Positions 1 to 10,918 of a DNA stretch of 64,000 bases are shown here, one piece after another (position 1 is the stretch's first letter; each line of letters begins with the position of its first letter). Origin of the DNA: Alentia gelatinosa (Eukaryota > Annelida > Polychaeta > Phyllodocida > Polynoidae). The position numbers were made by a program, and so were the translations under genes. The DNA lies in assembly GCA_950022655.1 (NCBI GenBank), contig OX465587.1:24989716-25053715 (forward strand). The letters are read 5' to 3'. The notes beneath the pieces are model-generated. The model was not told where the DNA came from. It searched no databases and was given only the letters and a program-made list of their open reading frames with translations.

Positions 1-310
1 AACACCCAGGGATTGTTGCAAAACAGAATACTGAGTGAGCGATGATGTCGTAAACGTTAGCCAATTAGTCAGTGATAGAACATTTGTTTTGTTTTTTCAT
101 CTCGCATCTGGGGGGTATTTTTCCCCATTAGAAACGCCCAGGGATTGTTGCAAAAACAGAATACTCAGTGGGCGATGATGTCACAAACGTTAGACAATTA
201 GTCAGTGATAGGGGTGAAATAAAATCTGAACCACACTCGATCCTCAGCTTCATGTTGAAGTAACTGAGTTATCACACAAGGCAAAGCCGAGTGAGACAGT
301 GTGCCACAAA
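1..310. repeat. Duplicated repeat unit, period about 132 bp
   Basis: The unit beginning at 1 (AACACCCAGGGATTGTTGCA) recurs at 133 with a few differences (AACGCCCAGGG...), giving two tandem copies. The second copy runs into a stretch reading GGGGTGAAATAAAATCTGAA. The same family appears again around 19,180-19,340 and 54,340-54,500, where it carries the words CCATAGTCTTAACATT and GGGTGAGATAAATTC. It looks like a dispersed non-autonomous element; no coding content was seen. The remaining stretch to about 1,035 has no recognisable gene, and the acidic C-terminal exon of RPLP2 is not in it. Confidence 0.6.
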
Positions 311-1061
311 GCTAATGGCTCCATCTGGGGTTCAGGAAACATGGCTTGGTACATAAATTCCTTCATGGGGCAACTATTCATGTAAATGATAAAATCGCAC
401 ACGATGTAGGAGAATCTATATGCCAGACATTAGGATCCTCTCTAGTTCATTTTACATATTTGAATTTGTCTATGATTGGTAAAGCTTCGATATCTTTTCC
501 GACATGACATAATTTAAGCCTATCAGATGCCAGTATTTCTCTTCTAGCTTGGCCTTATGGGTATGAGTATTTCCCAGTTTGTTTATTTGGTACGTCCAAA
601 TTCATCATGACTCCCACAGAAATCTGAACGTCCCACAGCTGTAGATTAGACTAATGGGTAATAGGCACAGATCTGAGTGTTTTAGGCCTCCTTTAATTTT
701 GGAATTTATAAGGATAAAAGAACAAGTTAATTTATTGAAGACGTAGGTAATACATTTACACGAGTAAAAAAGAATACTGTAAATAAAGTAACTGAAAAGG
801 TGGATTTCTAAGGTAAAGTGAAAAGCTGCCGTCTCTGAATTACCAAAATAAAAAACATTACCTCAAAAGCAGGTAACTTTTTTTGTTTTACACATTCCTT
901 GAAAACTTTTATTCCAAAGTCCCTGTAATTCTGACCGTGAAGACGGCATCAAATCTAACCAGCCATTAAAAGGGCGTAAAGGCACCCCCCTCCCCCCCTC
1001 TCCCTGGACGTATAACTTCTACCTTCTAAGAAGGGTTAAGAAAGTAACACAGAATACTGAC

Positions 1062-1311
1062 CAGCTGCGGGGGCAGCACCTGTGGCAGCCGCGGGGGCAG
1101 CGCCGCCACCGGCGGGCATGGAGGAGAGCTTTTCGCGCCCGGCGGCCATCACTTGCTCGATGTCCTTGCCCTTGAGTTCATCGATCACCTTCTTGACGCA
1201 GGCGTCGTCAGCGTCGATGCCGACGGAGCTGAGGATCTTCTTGACATCAGCGGCGGATGGGCTCGAGTTTCCGCCGAGCACGGCAAGCAGATATGCGGCC
1301 ACGTAACGCAT
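1062..1311 (-). CDS. RPLP2: 60S acidic ribosomal protein P2, main coding exon (partial gene)
   Basis: P2 pairs with P1 on the ribosomal stalk and recruits translation GTPases. The exon begins at ATG 1311-1309, directly after an acceptor (TTTCAG then AATGCG), and reads MRYVAAYLLAVLGGNSSPSA, the highly conserved P2 N-terminus. The helical dimerisation region follows (VKKILSSVGIDADDACVKKV), then the Ala/Gly/Pro hinge. The donor is probably CTG|GTCAGT after 1062, which leaves 83 codons plus one base. The conserved acidic tail ending in the GFGLFD-type motif is absent from 1-1061, so the last exon should lie left of the window. The plus-strand open frames over this exon are shadows of its GC-rich codons. 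Confidence 0.93.
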
Positions 1312-2966
1312 TCTGAAAGTCAAAACATGAGAATATTTAACCATTAACCATTTAATCACACCTCACTCAGGACGCAATTAGCTTCATACTACGATTTAAA
1401 TAATTTCCTCTTTCCTAAATTGACCATCTAATACTGTCCAGATGTTGTACCAAGAATGATTGCCTTTGGCAAAGCCAACACTCACGAGCGGAATAGATAA
1501 CAAAAAACTCGAAAAACAAAGCCTTCTCGTAAAAAAAATCCCACAGAAAGTGGATACATTCTGATATGGTAAAAATAACAAAGGGGGCTACGACACTTAA
1601 TATGGTCTTCTGACAAATTAAAAGGTATGATTCTAGTTCTTGTTTCACAACTTGCAGGTTCTACTGTAGAAAATATTGAACAATTTGACATATTGCAATT
1701 TTGAACAGAAAGACCCCATTAACCTTATCTGACTGTCAAGTCTAACTTAAAGTCTTTATCCTGTTTATATTTGGCGGTTTCCATTTGGTAGATAATTCTG
1801 ACAGTCACTTAGTGTCATACTACTAGTATAGGGCTCATCAAATGTCACGAGGTATTGAATAAATCTTAAGTAACGGCACTGCTGGTCGACAGATCCCTAT
1901 ATTGTAGCAAACAAAACAGTAAACAATAATAAACCAAGTATGACATTTTTTGGTATCAACTTCAATGATTGCTCATTTTGTTGATACCCAATGCCAGGTC
2001 AAGTGTGACGTTTTGTCGACAATACCCTCTAATGCCCAGTAATGGTGGCCTGTATCACTTGGTCTGTTGATCTTTAGTTAAGTTAATCTAAATATAACCT
2101 TTTTGGTAAAACTGAAGATTAATGGTCTCCAGTATCCATGTTTACAGAGTGTGGCCGTGGTCAAACATCGCGCGAAATTCGACAGATTTGACAGCGTCTA
2201 CGCATGTATTTTATAGAGGAAGAACCATTATCGCTTGCATAATTTCATTCAAAGAGGTGAAATACAAATCAGAAACTTTGATTTGAGTTTATGGACAGGT
2301 TTTGACAAATTGGATTTTCGGCCTTCTTTTAGACTTGACTTGAGGACCTTTAATTTGTATCGTCAAAAGAAAAGGGTAGTACTAGTAGGCTACATCACCT
2401 GACGATATATTGTTGATGTTGTTATGTTCAATTTTTGCTATTATACAACCACTGAATTCTTTCAGAAAAGAATCCAGCATCACAATCGCCATTAGACACA
2501 AAGTAAGTTAACAAGCACATAAACTTCAATCGCTCGAGTGCATGTGGCATCCCGAAAGGAATGACAGTGACAGGTGTCAGTGGCTTGTGTTCAAGCTTTA
2601 ACCAATTAACGGTTCGAAACAAGCAAGGAATAAATCGATACGTATAATTCACGAGGATGTTTCACATGTGGGGACGGACAAAGATATCAAGACTAATAAA
2701 CTTCGATAAAACTAAATATAAGACTATTCTACTACTCCGGACTCTTGCGACTCTATGCGTGTCACACACACGTGGGTTTCGTGACAGCGAGTGGCGCACA
2801 TGTTCAGCCATGTCCACTCCAGCAAGTGGGATATCATCCACATTTTCTCCAAATACCTTTGATATACGCAAAATATCAATTTTTAATACACACAGACTTT
2901 ACGACATAGTACTCATGTAGAATATTAAGAGGATGTCGATATGAGGAAATCGAGAAAAATACTTAC

Positions 2967-3032
2967 TTTTAAGTCTTCGGTGAGACACGAAACGATGTGC
3001 GCGCAAAGTTGACAGTGAGAACTTGGGAAAGG
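2967..3032 (-). other. RPLP2: Probable 5' UTR exon and TOP start of RPLP2
   Basis: On the minus strand a run of pyrimidines (CCTTTCCC at 3032-3025) is followed about 60 bases later by a strong donor, AAAA|GTAAGTATT, with the GT at 2966-2965. Ribosomal protein mRNAs normally begin with a 5' terminal oligopyrimidine tract, and the RPLP2 ATG lies right after a splice acceptor at 1312, so an upstream non-coding exon is required. This is the best candidate seen in the first 4 kb. The link to RPLP2 is inferred from position and motif; transcript data would settle it. Confidence 0.45.
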
Positions 3033-4240
3033 ATTTTACGAGAGGAAGGTCTTCCCAACGTGCAACGGGACAGGAAGTACCGCTGGTCCCTCGTCAGAGG
3101 CAGGTCTTGGCAACACACACTTAACTTACTCTGTAGAACTCGATGAGTGATATAATCTTACTCGAGACAAAATGAATGCAATTATTTTGCATTGGCATCG
3201 TCTGTGAACAACGATTGATATTGAAATAAGACATAATGACATATTTATTCATTATACGGGTAAATAATTTTTAACACTCGCCGAAAACAAGTGTAATGGG
3301 CTATGTGGCGCCATCTGTTGTTTTGAGTAGAACTATTGCCCTGGCCGCATTGTGCTACTCTCAACAAGATTTTCCGTCATCAACGGAGAAGCGCAGTAAC
3401 ATTATATAACAGTGTATTTAAAGGAATATTTATACATAGATTTGGCGACCTGGATTAAAAACCCACCCGTACTGGCCTACTTATGATTGCCTCGCTATTG
3501 TTCTAAAGTTCACGCCTTTGCAGCACGGCGGCGCCGTTTTCACACCTCAGTTTACGTGACCTTATCCACTATAGTCCTGACTATAGATCATAGATGGAAG
3601 GTATAGCATGTGAAATTATATGACGTAATTAGGTATAAGAACACCATAACTCTGACGCAATGAGAGTGAAGCATCATTCATATTATAATCATATATTTAT
3701 CTATCATTTGGTTATAAAAAAAATCGGTTAAAAAAAATATGACTGAATCATGTTTAGTAGCTGGACTGAAAATAATGATATTTACATATGTATTTACCCA
3801 AAATCTGCCAATTGTTCGGAAACCCCCAGCACATCTATGGCCATAATTTCTTCGGTTCTATTTAGGAACTATGTTGAAATCGTTGATGAAATAGATTATT
3901 AAGGCTTGGTGAGATGGGAATATTTTCGAAATCTCAGTTTTCCGTGTCTGATTTTCTGAAAATGAGGGAAGCTGCCTGCCGACCCCAGCCAAAGTCACAC
4001 AAAATCTGCCATATACTCTCCATACCTGTATCCCTCCTCGCTGGGCCGTCCAGGACAGGAAGAGGAGAGAGAGACTGCTGGCAGGTTGGGTACCGTAATA
4101 TTGGAATTATGTTACAATTTGACATCACTGACAAAGAGCACCCACTCCTAAACAGGAGACATATACTATTATGTTCAATATCCTCGACTTTGACGAGGAC
4201 AGGATGTGTGAGTGTCTATTACACTGTTCACACGACCCCT
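3033..4240. other. No gene recognised
   Basis: AT-rich intergenic DNA upstream of the presumed RPLP2 start. No conserved protein, tRNA or clear transposon end was seen. The short open frames here have no protein-like composition. Confidence 0.5.
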
Positions 4241-4249
4241 CCTCAATGG

Positions 4250-4395
4250 TTGAGGTAGGTTGAAGGGTACAGGAAATGGGTAGATGGATTGGTAGGATGA
4301 GCAGTAGGCAGGTAGATACAGGTAGATGGATAGGCAGGTAGATGGTTGGGCAGGTTGATGGGCAAGCAGGTTGATTGGTAGGCAGGTCTTTGATT
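4250..4395. repeat. Minisatellite of GGTAGATG/GGCAGGT-type units
   Basis: Degenerate 8-12 bp units rich in GGCAGGTAGATGG follow each other for about 140 bp. A minus-strand frame through it reads as a repeated Pro/Thr/Leu/Ile protein, which is the expected artefact of such a repeat and not a gene. Confidence 0.75.
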
Positions 4396-4540
4396 GGTGG
4401 CTTACTAGGATAAGGGGTCCTGTCCTCAAGGCCTGAACCCACAGTGCAATTCTTGTACCTTTCCCTGCGATAAATAACCCCTCAATTCTAAATCGTCCAG
4501 CGGGTTCTAGCTTGCGCTTTCTGAGCCTGAGATTCCTGTA

Positions 4541-4541
4541 C

Positions 4542-4572
<31 letters not shown>

Positions 4573-4575
4573 ACA
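4541..4575. repeat. Poly-C tract (18 bp) followed by (AC)n
   Basis: Eighteen cytosines run from 4541 to 4558, followed directly by an AC microsatellite. Similar long C runs occur near 11,470, 18,800, 18,890 and 36,490, so poly-C/poly-G tracts are a general habit of this genome. Confidence 0.9.
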
Positions 4576-4813
4576 AACCATATAGGGTACAATTTGTCAG
4601 CGACAAACCTCGGAATGACCTGGAATCGCATGCTATAAGATTCAAACACATCTGCCTTTTCCCCTGTGATTCTGTTTCTAGACCCCTGTACCCCCGTGGA
4701 GAGGGTTGTCGGCTGCCCCTTTCTAAATCGCAGGGTAGCCCTTGACAAAATGGGCTGTACAAAACTCAGTGGATCCTAAAACGCATGCGATTCTTGTACC
4801 AATCCCTGCTGTG

Positions 4814-4937
4814 TGTACTGATAGGTGCTGCCACCTAGTAGTATAGTCATATGTTAGTATACCCTGCCACCTAGTGGGAAACAATAAATCTAGGCTTCCA
4901 CTCCAAGATGGCTTCCAGCATGGTTATGATTACTACA
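4814..4937 (+). repeat. 5' LTR
   Basis: A 124-bp LTR starting TGTACTGATAGG and ending GATTACTACA. It holds two copies of CTGCCACCTAGT, a polyadenylation signal AATAAA at 4883-4888, and an AAGATGGCTTCC word that resembles a YY1-type site in animal promoters (resemblance only). No obvious TATA box was seen. Confidence 0.95.
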
Positions 4938-4953
4938 TGGTGTCAGAAGTTGG
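4938..4953 (+). other. Primer binding site
   Basis: TGGTGTCAGAAGTTGG starts at the base after the 5' LTR. TGG pairs with the universal tRNA CCA end, and the next bases resemble the complement of a leucine tRNA 3' end (…CTTCTGACA). The tRNA identity is from memory and approximate. Confidence 0.75.
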
Positions 4954-5336
4954 TAGAATAACCCAAGTTAACTAAATAATTGGATGAAGTCAAAGTAATC
5001 AGTTATTCCACACATATTACTGGAATAGTAACAGTAAGCTTGGAAGTGCAAACCATGCTCAGGGTCAAGATAGAAGTCATGGAGCAGCAGTGAGCAGAAG
5101 AAAAGAGGAACAAAAGCCATGTGCTCAACCATGATTCATCTATGCAGCTAAGTGCCAAGTTTAACCCCCACTGAATGTAATTCCTATGTACAATTGGAAT
5201 AAGGACTATTATCACTGACTATATCTATTTGTTGATTTTGACTCACAGAGTTAGCTTCAAAACCTATACTCATGTGATTGTCAACAAACTGAGTGATAAT
5301 AGGGGAGTTGACACTAGTGTTGTTGTAGGCCTGTGA

Positions 5337-8300
5337 TTGACTGTATTAGAAAGCCCACAGCATTATAGAGTCATGGAGGCACTAAGCCCACCTAAATCTC
5401 TTGTTCTATCTGGAAATGTAGCAGACAATTGGAAGAGATTCAAACAGAGATTTGAGTTGTACATAAATGCATCTGGTATTGAAGGAAAGGGTGAAGTTGT
5501 CAAAACATCAGTCCTACTACATGTTATAGGTGATGAGGCACTGGAGGTATACAATACTTTCACCTTTGAAGATGATGCTGACAAACTCAAATACAAGCCT
5601 GTTATGGACAAGTTTGAAGCATACTGCATACCCAAATCAAATGTCATTGTGGAGAGGTTCCATTTCAATAAGTGCAACCAAGAAGCAGGTGAGTCAGTAG
5701 ACCATTTTGTAACCAGGTTGAAGGCTCTAGCTCAGACATGTGAATATGGAGACCTGCGGCAGTCAATGATCAGGGACCGTATGGTTGTTGGCATAAAGGA
5801 TGACAAGTCCAGGGAAAGGCTGTTGAGGGAACCGGACCTCACTCTAGACAAGACAATAAAGATTGTTAAAGCAGCAGAGCTAGCTAGGACCCAGATGGAA
5901 GAGCTGAAGCCAGAAGTCGGTGCCACACATGAGGTGAATGCTGTCAGGAAGTCTGAAAACAGATGGAAGAAACCAAGTGGACGATCTAAGTACAAATCAG
6001 AAGATCGGAAGGTTGATAAGAAAAATAAAATGAAGAAAAATGAAAATGTCTGTGGAAGGTGTGGCACACGGCATGAATTCAAAAAATGCCCAGCATGGGG
6101 AACAGAGTGTACAAAGTGTGGAGGACCCAACCACTTCTCCAAGGCCTGTAAAACAAAAGCGGTACATACAGTCAACCAGTATGATACAGACGACACCACT
6201 GACTCAAGTGACGATGGAAATGAGTCATTCATGGGATCTATAGAACTTGAAACTCCATCCAGCGTGAATGTAGTACATGCAGAGAAGGTTCAAATGGAGC
6301 ATAAAGAAGACTGGATGGTGACGCTAATGGTAAATGGAACGTTGATGCCTATGAAAGTGGACAGTGGTGCTCAAGCTAATGTGATTTCATATCAAAACTA
6401 TGGCCAGCTTAAAAAGAAGCCAAAACTTCACAAGTCAAGAGTCCACCTGAAAGCATACAATGGACAGTCGATGGAAACCATGGGAGTGTGCAAAGTTAGC
6501 ATTGACGTAAACACAGGCAAACACAACGTGGTATTTGTGGTTGTCCCAGAAGCTGACCGGCAACCAGTACTATCCAATGTAACCAGCGAACGTCTAGGTC
6601 TGATAAAGAAGGCAAAATGTGTCCGTCGGGTAAATGTAGTGAACACTGACAATCAGACAGACATGAAGACTCAAGTTGAGAAGAAGTATCCAAGTCTCTT
6701 CAGTGGAGAAGGTACTCTGCCTGGTGTACACAGGTTTGTGGTAAAGGAAGACGCTGTGCCAGTGATACATGCGCCAAGACGTGTGCCAAGTGCGATGAAG
6801 AAGAGACTGAAAAAAGAGTTAGATCGCCAAGTAGCAAAAGGATACATTGCAAAGCAAGATGAACCAACTGACTGGGTGAACTCAATTGTAATTGTAGAGA
6901 AGAAAAGTGGAGATGTACGTATCTGCATCGATCCAAAAGATCTGAACAAGTCTTTGAAGAGGGAACATTATCAACTCCCAACAAAGGAGGAAATACTGTG
7001 TGATATGGCAGGTGCCAGGTTCTTCACGAAGATGGATGCTGCATCAGGATTTCACCAGATCCGTCTTGATGAGATATCATCCCTTATGACTACTTTCAAC
7101 ACCCCATTTGGGAGATATCGATATCTGCGCCTCCCTATGGGCGTATCGAGTGCACCTGAAGTGTTCCACAAGACTATGGTTCAACATCTTGAAGACATTG
7201 AAGGTGTCCGTGTGTTCATGGATGACATGATTGTTTGGGGTTCATCACAAGAAGAACATGACAACAAATTGCACCAGGTACTTTCCCGACTGAGCCAAAT
7301 TGGAATGCGACTCAACCTGAGCAAATGCTCCTTCCGGGAAAAACAGATTACCTATTTAGGAGATCTAATATCAGAAAGAGGAGTGCAACCTGACCCGAAC
7401 AAAGTCCAAGGCATTATTGACATGCCAAGACCAGAGGATGTACAAGACTTGCAGCGAGCACTTGGCATGGTTAACTACCTAGCCAGGTTTATTCCTAGTC
7501 TTTCTGCCAAGATATCCTCACTGAGATCACTGCTGGTAAAGGAGACCGACTGGCAATGGAATGCTGAACATGAAGCAGAGTGGATAGACATCAAAAACAT
7601 CTTGTCTACACAACCAGTACTACAGCACTTTGACAGTCGCAAACAGCTGAAGATAGCAAGCGACGCCTCAAAGAGTGGTCTGGGAGCTGTACTGATGCAG
7701 AAGGTGGACACTGAATGGATGCCAGTGGCATATGCATCCCGTTCTATGACAAAAGCTGAGTGTAACTATGCTCAGATCGAGAAGGAACTGTTAGGGATTG
7801 TATATGCCTGCGAGAAGTTCCACAATTACATCTATGGTAGGAGCTTTGTTGGGGAGACTGATCATAAGCCTCTGATATCTATATCTCAGAAGCCCCTCAG
7901 CCAGGCAACACCAAGACTACAGCGCCTTCTCCTAAGAATTCAACGGTATGACATTACTTTGGAGTATGTTCCTGGGAAAGAGCTTGTGACAGCCGACACA
8001 TTGTCCAGAGCTTTCAAAGCGGGTCAGGGACATAGCAAAACTGATCGCGCTGTCCAGGTCCACATTTGCAGCTTCAAAGCTAATGCACCCATTACTGAAG
8101 AGAAGTGGATGAAGTTTGCTGAGGAAACTGGGAGGGACTCCGTCCTTCAGTCAGTGATGTGTGCAGTGCAAGAGGGTACAACATGTCCAAAGCCCTACAA
8201 AACGTTCATCGAGGAGCTGACAGTGCTAGATGGAGTGATTCTAAAAGGAGAGCGAATTGTTGTCCCAGTAACAATGAGATTGGAGATGCTACAGCGCATA

Positions 8301-9380
8301 CATGAGGGTCACTTAGGGATCGAGAAGTCCAAGCGTAGAGCAAGACAAGCCATGTACTGGCCTAACATGAACGAGGAAGTTTCAACATATGTCGGGAAAT
8401 GTGAGGCATGCCAAGTCCAACGGTATGCACAACAACAAGAACCGCTGCAACCACATAACCGACCAGACCGTCCATGGGCCAAGATAGGCTGTGACCTTTT
8501 CTACATTCGGAAACAGCCATATATGATTGCCGTTGACTACTTCTCACATTACCCAGAAATAGCACTGCTCTCAAATGAAGGAACAACGCAGGTAACCCAG
8601 AAACTGAAATCCATCTTTGCTAGACATGGGATACCATCAGAAGTAGTGACAGATGGCGGGCCACAATTCAGCAGCAAAGAGTTTCAGGACTTCGCTAATA
8701 GTTGGGGATTCATGCATGTAACATCTAGCCCATACTACCCAAGGTCCAATGGATTGGCGGAGAATGCAGTGAAAGTCGTGAAGAGACTGCTCACCAAGGC
8801 TGAAATGTCAAAAGAAGATCCATATTTGGCACTGTTAGCCTACCGTGATGCACCTCTAGACTGCGGTAAATCACCAGCCAAGTTACTCATGGGAAGAAGA
8901 CTCCAGACAAGACTACCGTCAAAATGCTTCAGAGAAGACAGCTGGAGCAGGCCCAAACCATCAACCAAGGGAGGTCAACTTCTCAAGCCACTCAACAAAG
9001 GACAAGTGGTACGAGTACGTGGAAATGGTCAGTGGCCAAAGAAAGGAGTTGTCACAAGTCAAGTGGGTCCACGATCCTATAAGGTACAGACTGAAGATGG
9101 GGCTGTTTATCCAAGGAATCGCCAACACCTTCTAGCAACAAGAGAAGTGAGCACCCCGCAAAGCACTCTACCTACATCTACAGCTGACAAAGAAGTTGTA
9201 ACACCAATGGCTCAGGTTATACATGAGCGACACCCTAAGGCAATGGTGACTCCTATACCTGATGAACAACCTCAGGTTACTGCAAGAGTGAGTCCAGCTG
9301 CTGTCCCTGGTGTTCCAGTTACAACAGAAAGACGCTATCCAGCAAGAGAGAGAAAGTCTCCAAGGAGACTGGACCTATAG
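5337..9380 (+). CDS. Gag-Pol polyprotein of the LTR retrotransposon
   Basis: A 1,347-aa single frame that supplies particle protein and replication enzymes. Gag occupies roughly residues 1-235, followed by two zinc knuckles (CGRC...C from residue 239 to about 271). The aspartic protease motif VDSGAQ has its catalytic Asp at 342. In reverse transcriptase the catalytic FMDD is at 627-630. RNase H has ASDASKSGLG with Asp 776. Integrase has an HHCC finger (His 989 and 992, Cys 1022 and 1025) and a DD35E triad at Asp 1053, Asp 1106 and Glu 1142. All catalytic residues are present, without stop or frameshift, so the copy could be active. Gag and Pol share one frame with no shift, unlike many retroviruses. 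There is no envelope gene. The start at 5337 may be TTG in the raw sequence, and the next Met codons are only a few residues on. Confidence 0.96.
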   Translation: MTVLESPQHYRVMEALSPPKSLVLSGNVADNWKRFKQRFELYINASGIEGKGEVVKTSVLLHVIGDEALEVYNTFTFEDDADKLKYKPVMDKFEAYCIPKSNVIVERFHFNKCNQEAGESVDHFVTRLKALAQTCEYGDLRQSMIRDRMVVGIKDDKSRERLLREPDLTLDKTIKIVKAAELARTQMEELKPEVGATHEVNAVRKSENRWKKPSGRSKYKSEDRKVDKKNKMKKNENVCGRCGTRHEFKKCPAWGTECTKCGGPNHFSKACKTKAVHTVNQYDTDDTTDSSDDGNESFMGSIELETPSSVNVVHAEKVQMEHKEDWMVTLMVNGTLMPMKVDSGAQANVISYQNYGQLKKKPKLHKSRVHLKAYNGQSMETMGVCKVSIDVNTGKHNVVFVVVPEADRQPVLSNVTSERLGLIKKAKCVRRVNVVNTDNQTDMKTQVEKKYPSLFSGEGTLPGVHRFVVKEDAVPVIHAPRRVPSAMKKRLKKELDRQVAKGYIAKQDEPTDWVNSIVIVEKKSGDVRICIDPKDLNKSLKREHYQLPTKEEILCDMAGARFFTKMDAASGFHQIRLDEISSLMTTFNTPFGRYRYLRLPMGVSSAPEVFHKTMVQHLEDIEGVRVFMDDMIVWGSSQEEHDNKLHQVLSRLSQIGMRLNLSKCSFREKQITYLGDLISERGVQPDPNKVQGIIDMPRPEDVQDLQRALGMVNYLARFIPSLSAKISSLRSLLVKETDWQWNAEHEAEWIDIKNILSTQPVLQHFDSRKQLKIASDASKSGLGAVLMQKVDTEWMPVAYASRSMTKAECNYAQIEKELLGIVYACEKFHNYIYGRSFVGETDHKPLISISQKPLSQATPRLQRLLLRIQRYDITLEYVPGKELVTADTLSRAFKAGQGHSKTDRAVQVHICSFKANAPITEEKWMKFAEETGRDSVLQSVMCAVQEGTTCPKPYKTFIEELTVLDGVILKGERIVVPVTMRLEMLQRIHEGHLGIEKSKRRARQAMYWPNMNEEVSTYVGKCEACQVQRYAQQQEPLQPHNRPDRPWAKIGCDLFYIRKQPYMIAVDYFSHYPEIALLSNEGTTQVTQKLKSIFARHGIPSEVVTDGGPQFSSKEFQDFANSWGFMHVTSSPYYPRSNGLAENAVKVVKRLLTKAEMSKEDPYLALLAYRDAPLDCGKSPAKLLMGRRLQTRLPSKCFREDSWSRPKPSTKGGQLLKPLNKGQVVRVRGNGQWPKKGVVTSQVGPRSYKVQTEDGAVYPRNRQHLLATREVSTPQSTLPTSTADKEVVTPMAQVIHERHPKAMVTPIPDEQPQVTARVSPAAVPGVPVTTERRYPARERKSPRRLDL

Positions 9381-9616
9381 TGTAGGGAACACTGGAAAAC
9401 AAAGGGCAGAATAATCCCTGCCAGTGTTGATGGAAGGGGCAGTCTACCCCTTGCATCTAGTTTAGGTTATAAAACATTTAATAGTATTAGTATTTCTAGT
9501 TAAACAGATACTTAAGTGCTTCATACACCATTATATATGAGACACTTTCTATGAGACATATGCAGAGACTAGATCCTGGAACATTGACAATTTAAGATAT
9601 ATAAATCACAATCTTT

Positions 9617-9630
9617 AAAAAAAGGGAAGA
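9617..9630 (+). other. Polypurine tract
   Basis: AAAAAAAGGGAAGA directly abuts the 3' LTR at 9631, where plus-strand DNA synthesis of an LTR element is primed. Confidence 0.85.
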
Positions 9631-9754
9631 TGTACTGATAGGTGCTGCCACCTAGTAGTATAGTCATATGTTAGTATACCCTGCCACCTAGTGGGAAACA
9701 ATAAATCTAGGCTTCCACTCCAAGATGGCTTCCAGCATGGTTATGATTACTACA
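9631..9754 (+). repeat. 3' LTR
   Basis: I read no base difference from the 5' LTR. AATAAA lies at 9700-9705. It is followed by CTGTG, the second copy of the target duplication. Confidence 0.95.
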
Positions 9755-10276
9755 CTGTGCACACCCCACTACGGAAGTCGACAGTCTTTGCGATAAACCA
9801 CGACTCCCTGCGATTCAGCAGGGGAGGTCAAATTTCGCAGGGCGATATATATAAATATATATCGTCCAGTGGGCTACGGCCTTTCCCTCGGTCACGGTGC
9901 CTGCCCGTTTCGCAAGAGACATGTGCAGCATTTTCCTCGCAGCCTGGGGAGATTGATAAGATCTGAGAAAATGCCGCCCTTTAACAGCCTGCTTCAGAGC
10001 TACAAATTTGCAATGATGGTATGCGAAATTTTGAACAGGGAAAAGCACAGACAAAAGTGTGCTCCAAAGTAGTCCGCCAAACACTTCTCTGATGCCGGTC
10101 ATGGTAAAAGGGTGGTCGGTGCAATAATGATGAGTCATAATTGGAGTATATTATGAGCTTACAATAAAAAATTTCATAGCCAACTTCTCAATTTACAGTT
10201 TCAGTCTAATATTTTGCAGAGTGAATTAAGAAAAGAGAAGGTTTGAGTTTTATACGAATTATGGTCTAAACAGTTG

Positions 10277-10348
10277 TCCTCGATAGTATAGTGGTTAGTA
10301 TCCCCGCCTGTCACGCGGGAGACCGGGGTTCAATTCCCCGTCGGGGAG
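10277..10348 (+). tRNA. tRNA-Asp: tRNA-Asp (anticodon GTC)
   Basis: A 72-nt cloverleaf. The acceptor arms TCCTCGA and TCGGGGA pair fully (one G-T pair), with discriminator G at 10348. The A box region reads TAGTATAGTGGTTAGTA and the B box GGTTCAATTCC. The anticodon stem CCCGC/GCGGG encloses loop CTGTCAC, with GTC at 10310-10312. No intron. A T5 run at 10357-10361 should terminate RNA polymerase III. It matches the animal tRNA-Asp pattern closely. Confidence 0.97.
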
Positions 10349-10918
10349 GCAATACATTTTTAGCTTCTTTCTCAAGCAAATATTATGACATTATGCCCTC
10401 GGTGAGTGGGAATTGCGGATTATCCCAATGGTCATAATATTATACACATCGTAGGTACATGCCTCAATGAAAATCTCGGGGCTTCTTACTTGATTCCAAC
10501 CCCGTGGTCCTCAAATGGTGTGTTTCCTGTTTTGTATTGTCTTTCCCCGCCATTTCATGTTAAACAAATTGACTGGTTTTAGAGTTAGATTAAAGTCACA
10601 CATAAACTCGATCTCGTACCCAATACAGAAATCAGAATTAAAATCATACTTTTAAACGTCCTATTTAAGTCTAGGCTATTTAAAAAGTAAGAGAAGTATA
10701 TATGTGACAGCACGGACCTCTCTACATGTACATCATCCGCGACCATGGTGAAAGATACACTGTAATTTACACAATCTACTTTTATGTATATATAATATAT
10801 TTGATCATATCTACCACTTTGTAACATACATGTCATGTTAAATGGTTTCATTAAGTATTTCTTTGTTCAACTATTAAAGCGTGTTAGAAACTTTTCTTGA
10901 ATGTGTAGAAAATGTATT

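Larger units (their letters stand above)
4814..9754 (+). mobile_element. Complete Ty3/gypsy-type LTR retrotransposon, Mag-like
   Basis: A full-length element of 4,941 bp. It has two 124-bp LTRs (4814-4937 and 9631-9754) that I read as identical, with TG...CA ends, flanked by a 5-bp target duplication CTGTG (4809-4813 and 9755-9759). A primer binding site follows the 5' LTR and a purine tract precedes the 3' LTR. The single 1,347-codon Gag-Pol frame is uninterrupted, and no env frame follows. Identical LTRs and an intact frame point to a recent insertion. Very short LTRs and integrase after RNase H are compatible with the Mag/C-clade of Metaviridae; the clade call is tentative. Confidence 0.96.

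Noticed and set aside
4175..4762. 195-aa open frame, minus strand
   Set aside because: It runs through the minisatellite and a poly-G/GT tract; Pro/Thr/Leu repeats and poly-Gly show it is a repeat artefact.
9381..9616. Possible envelope gene after pol
   Set aside because: Only about 235 bp of non-coding DNA separate the pol stop from the polypurine tract.
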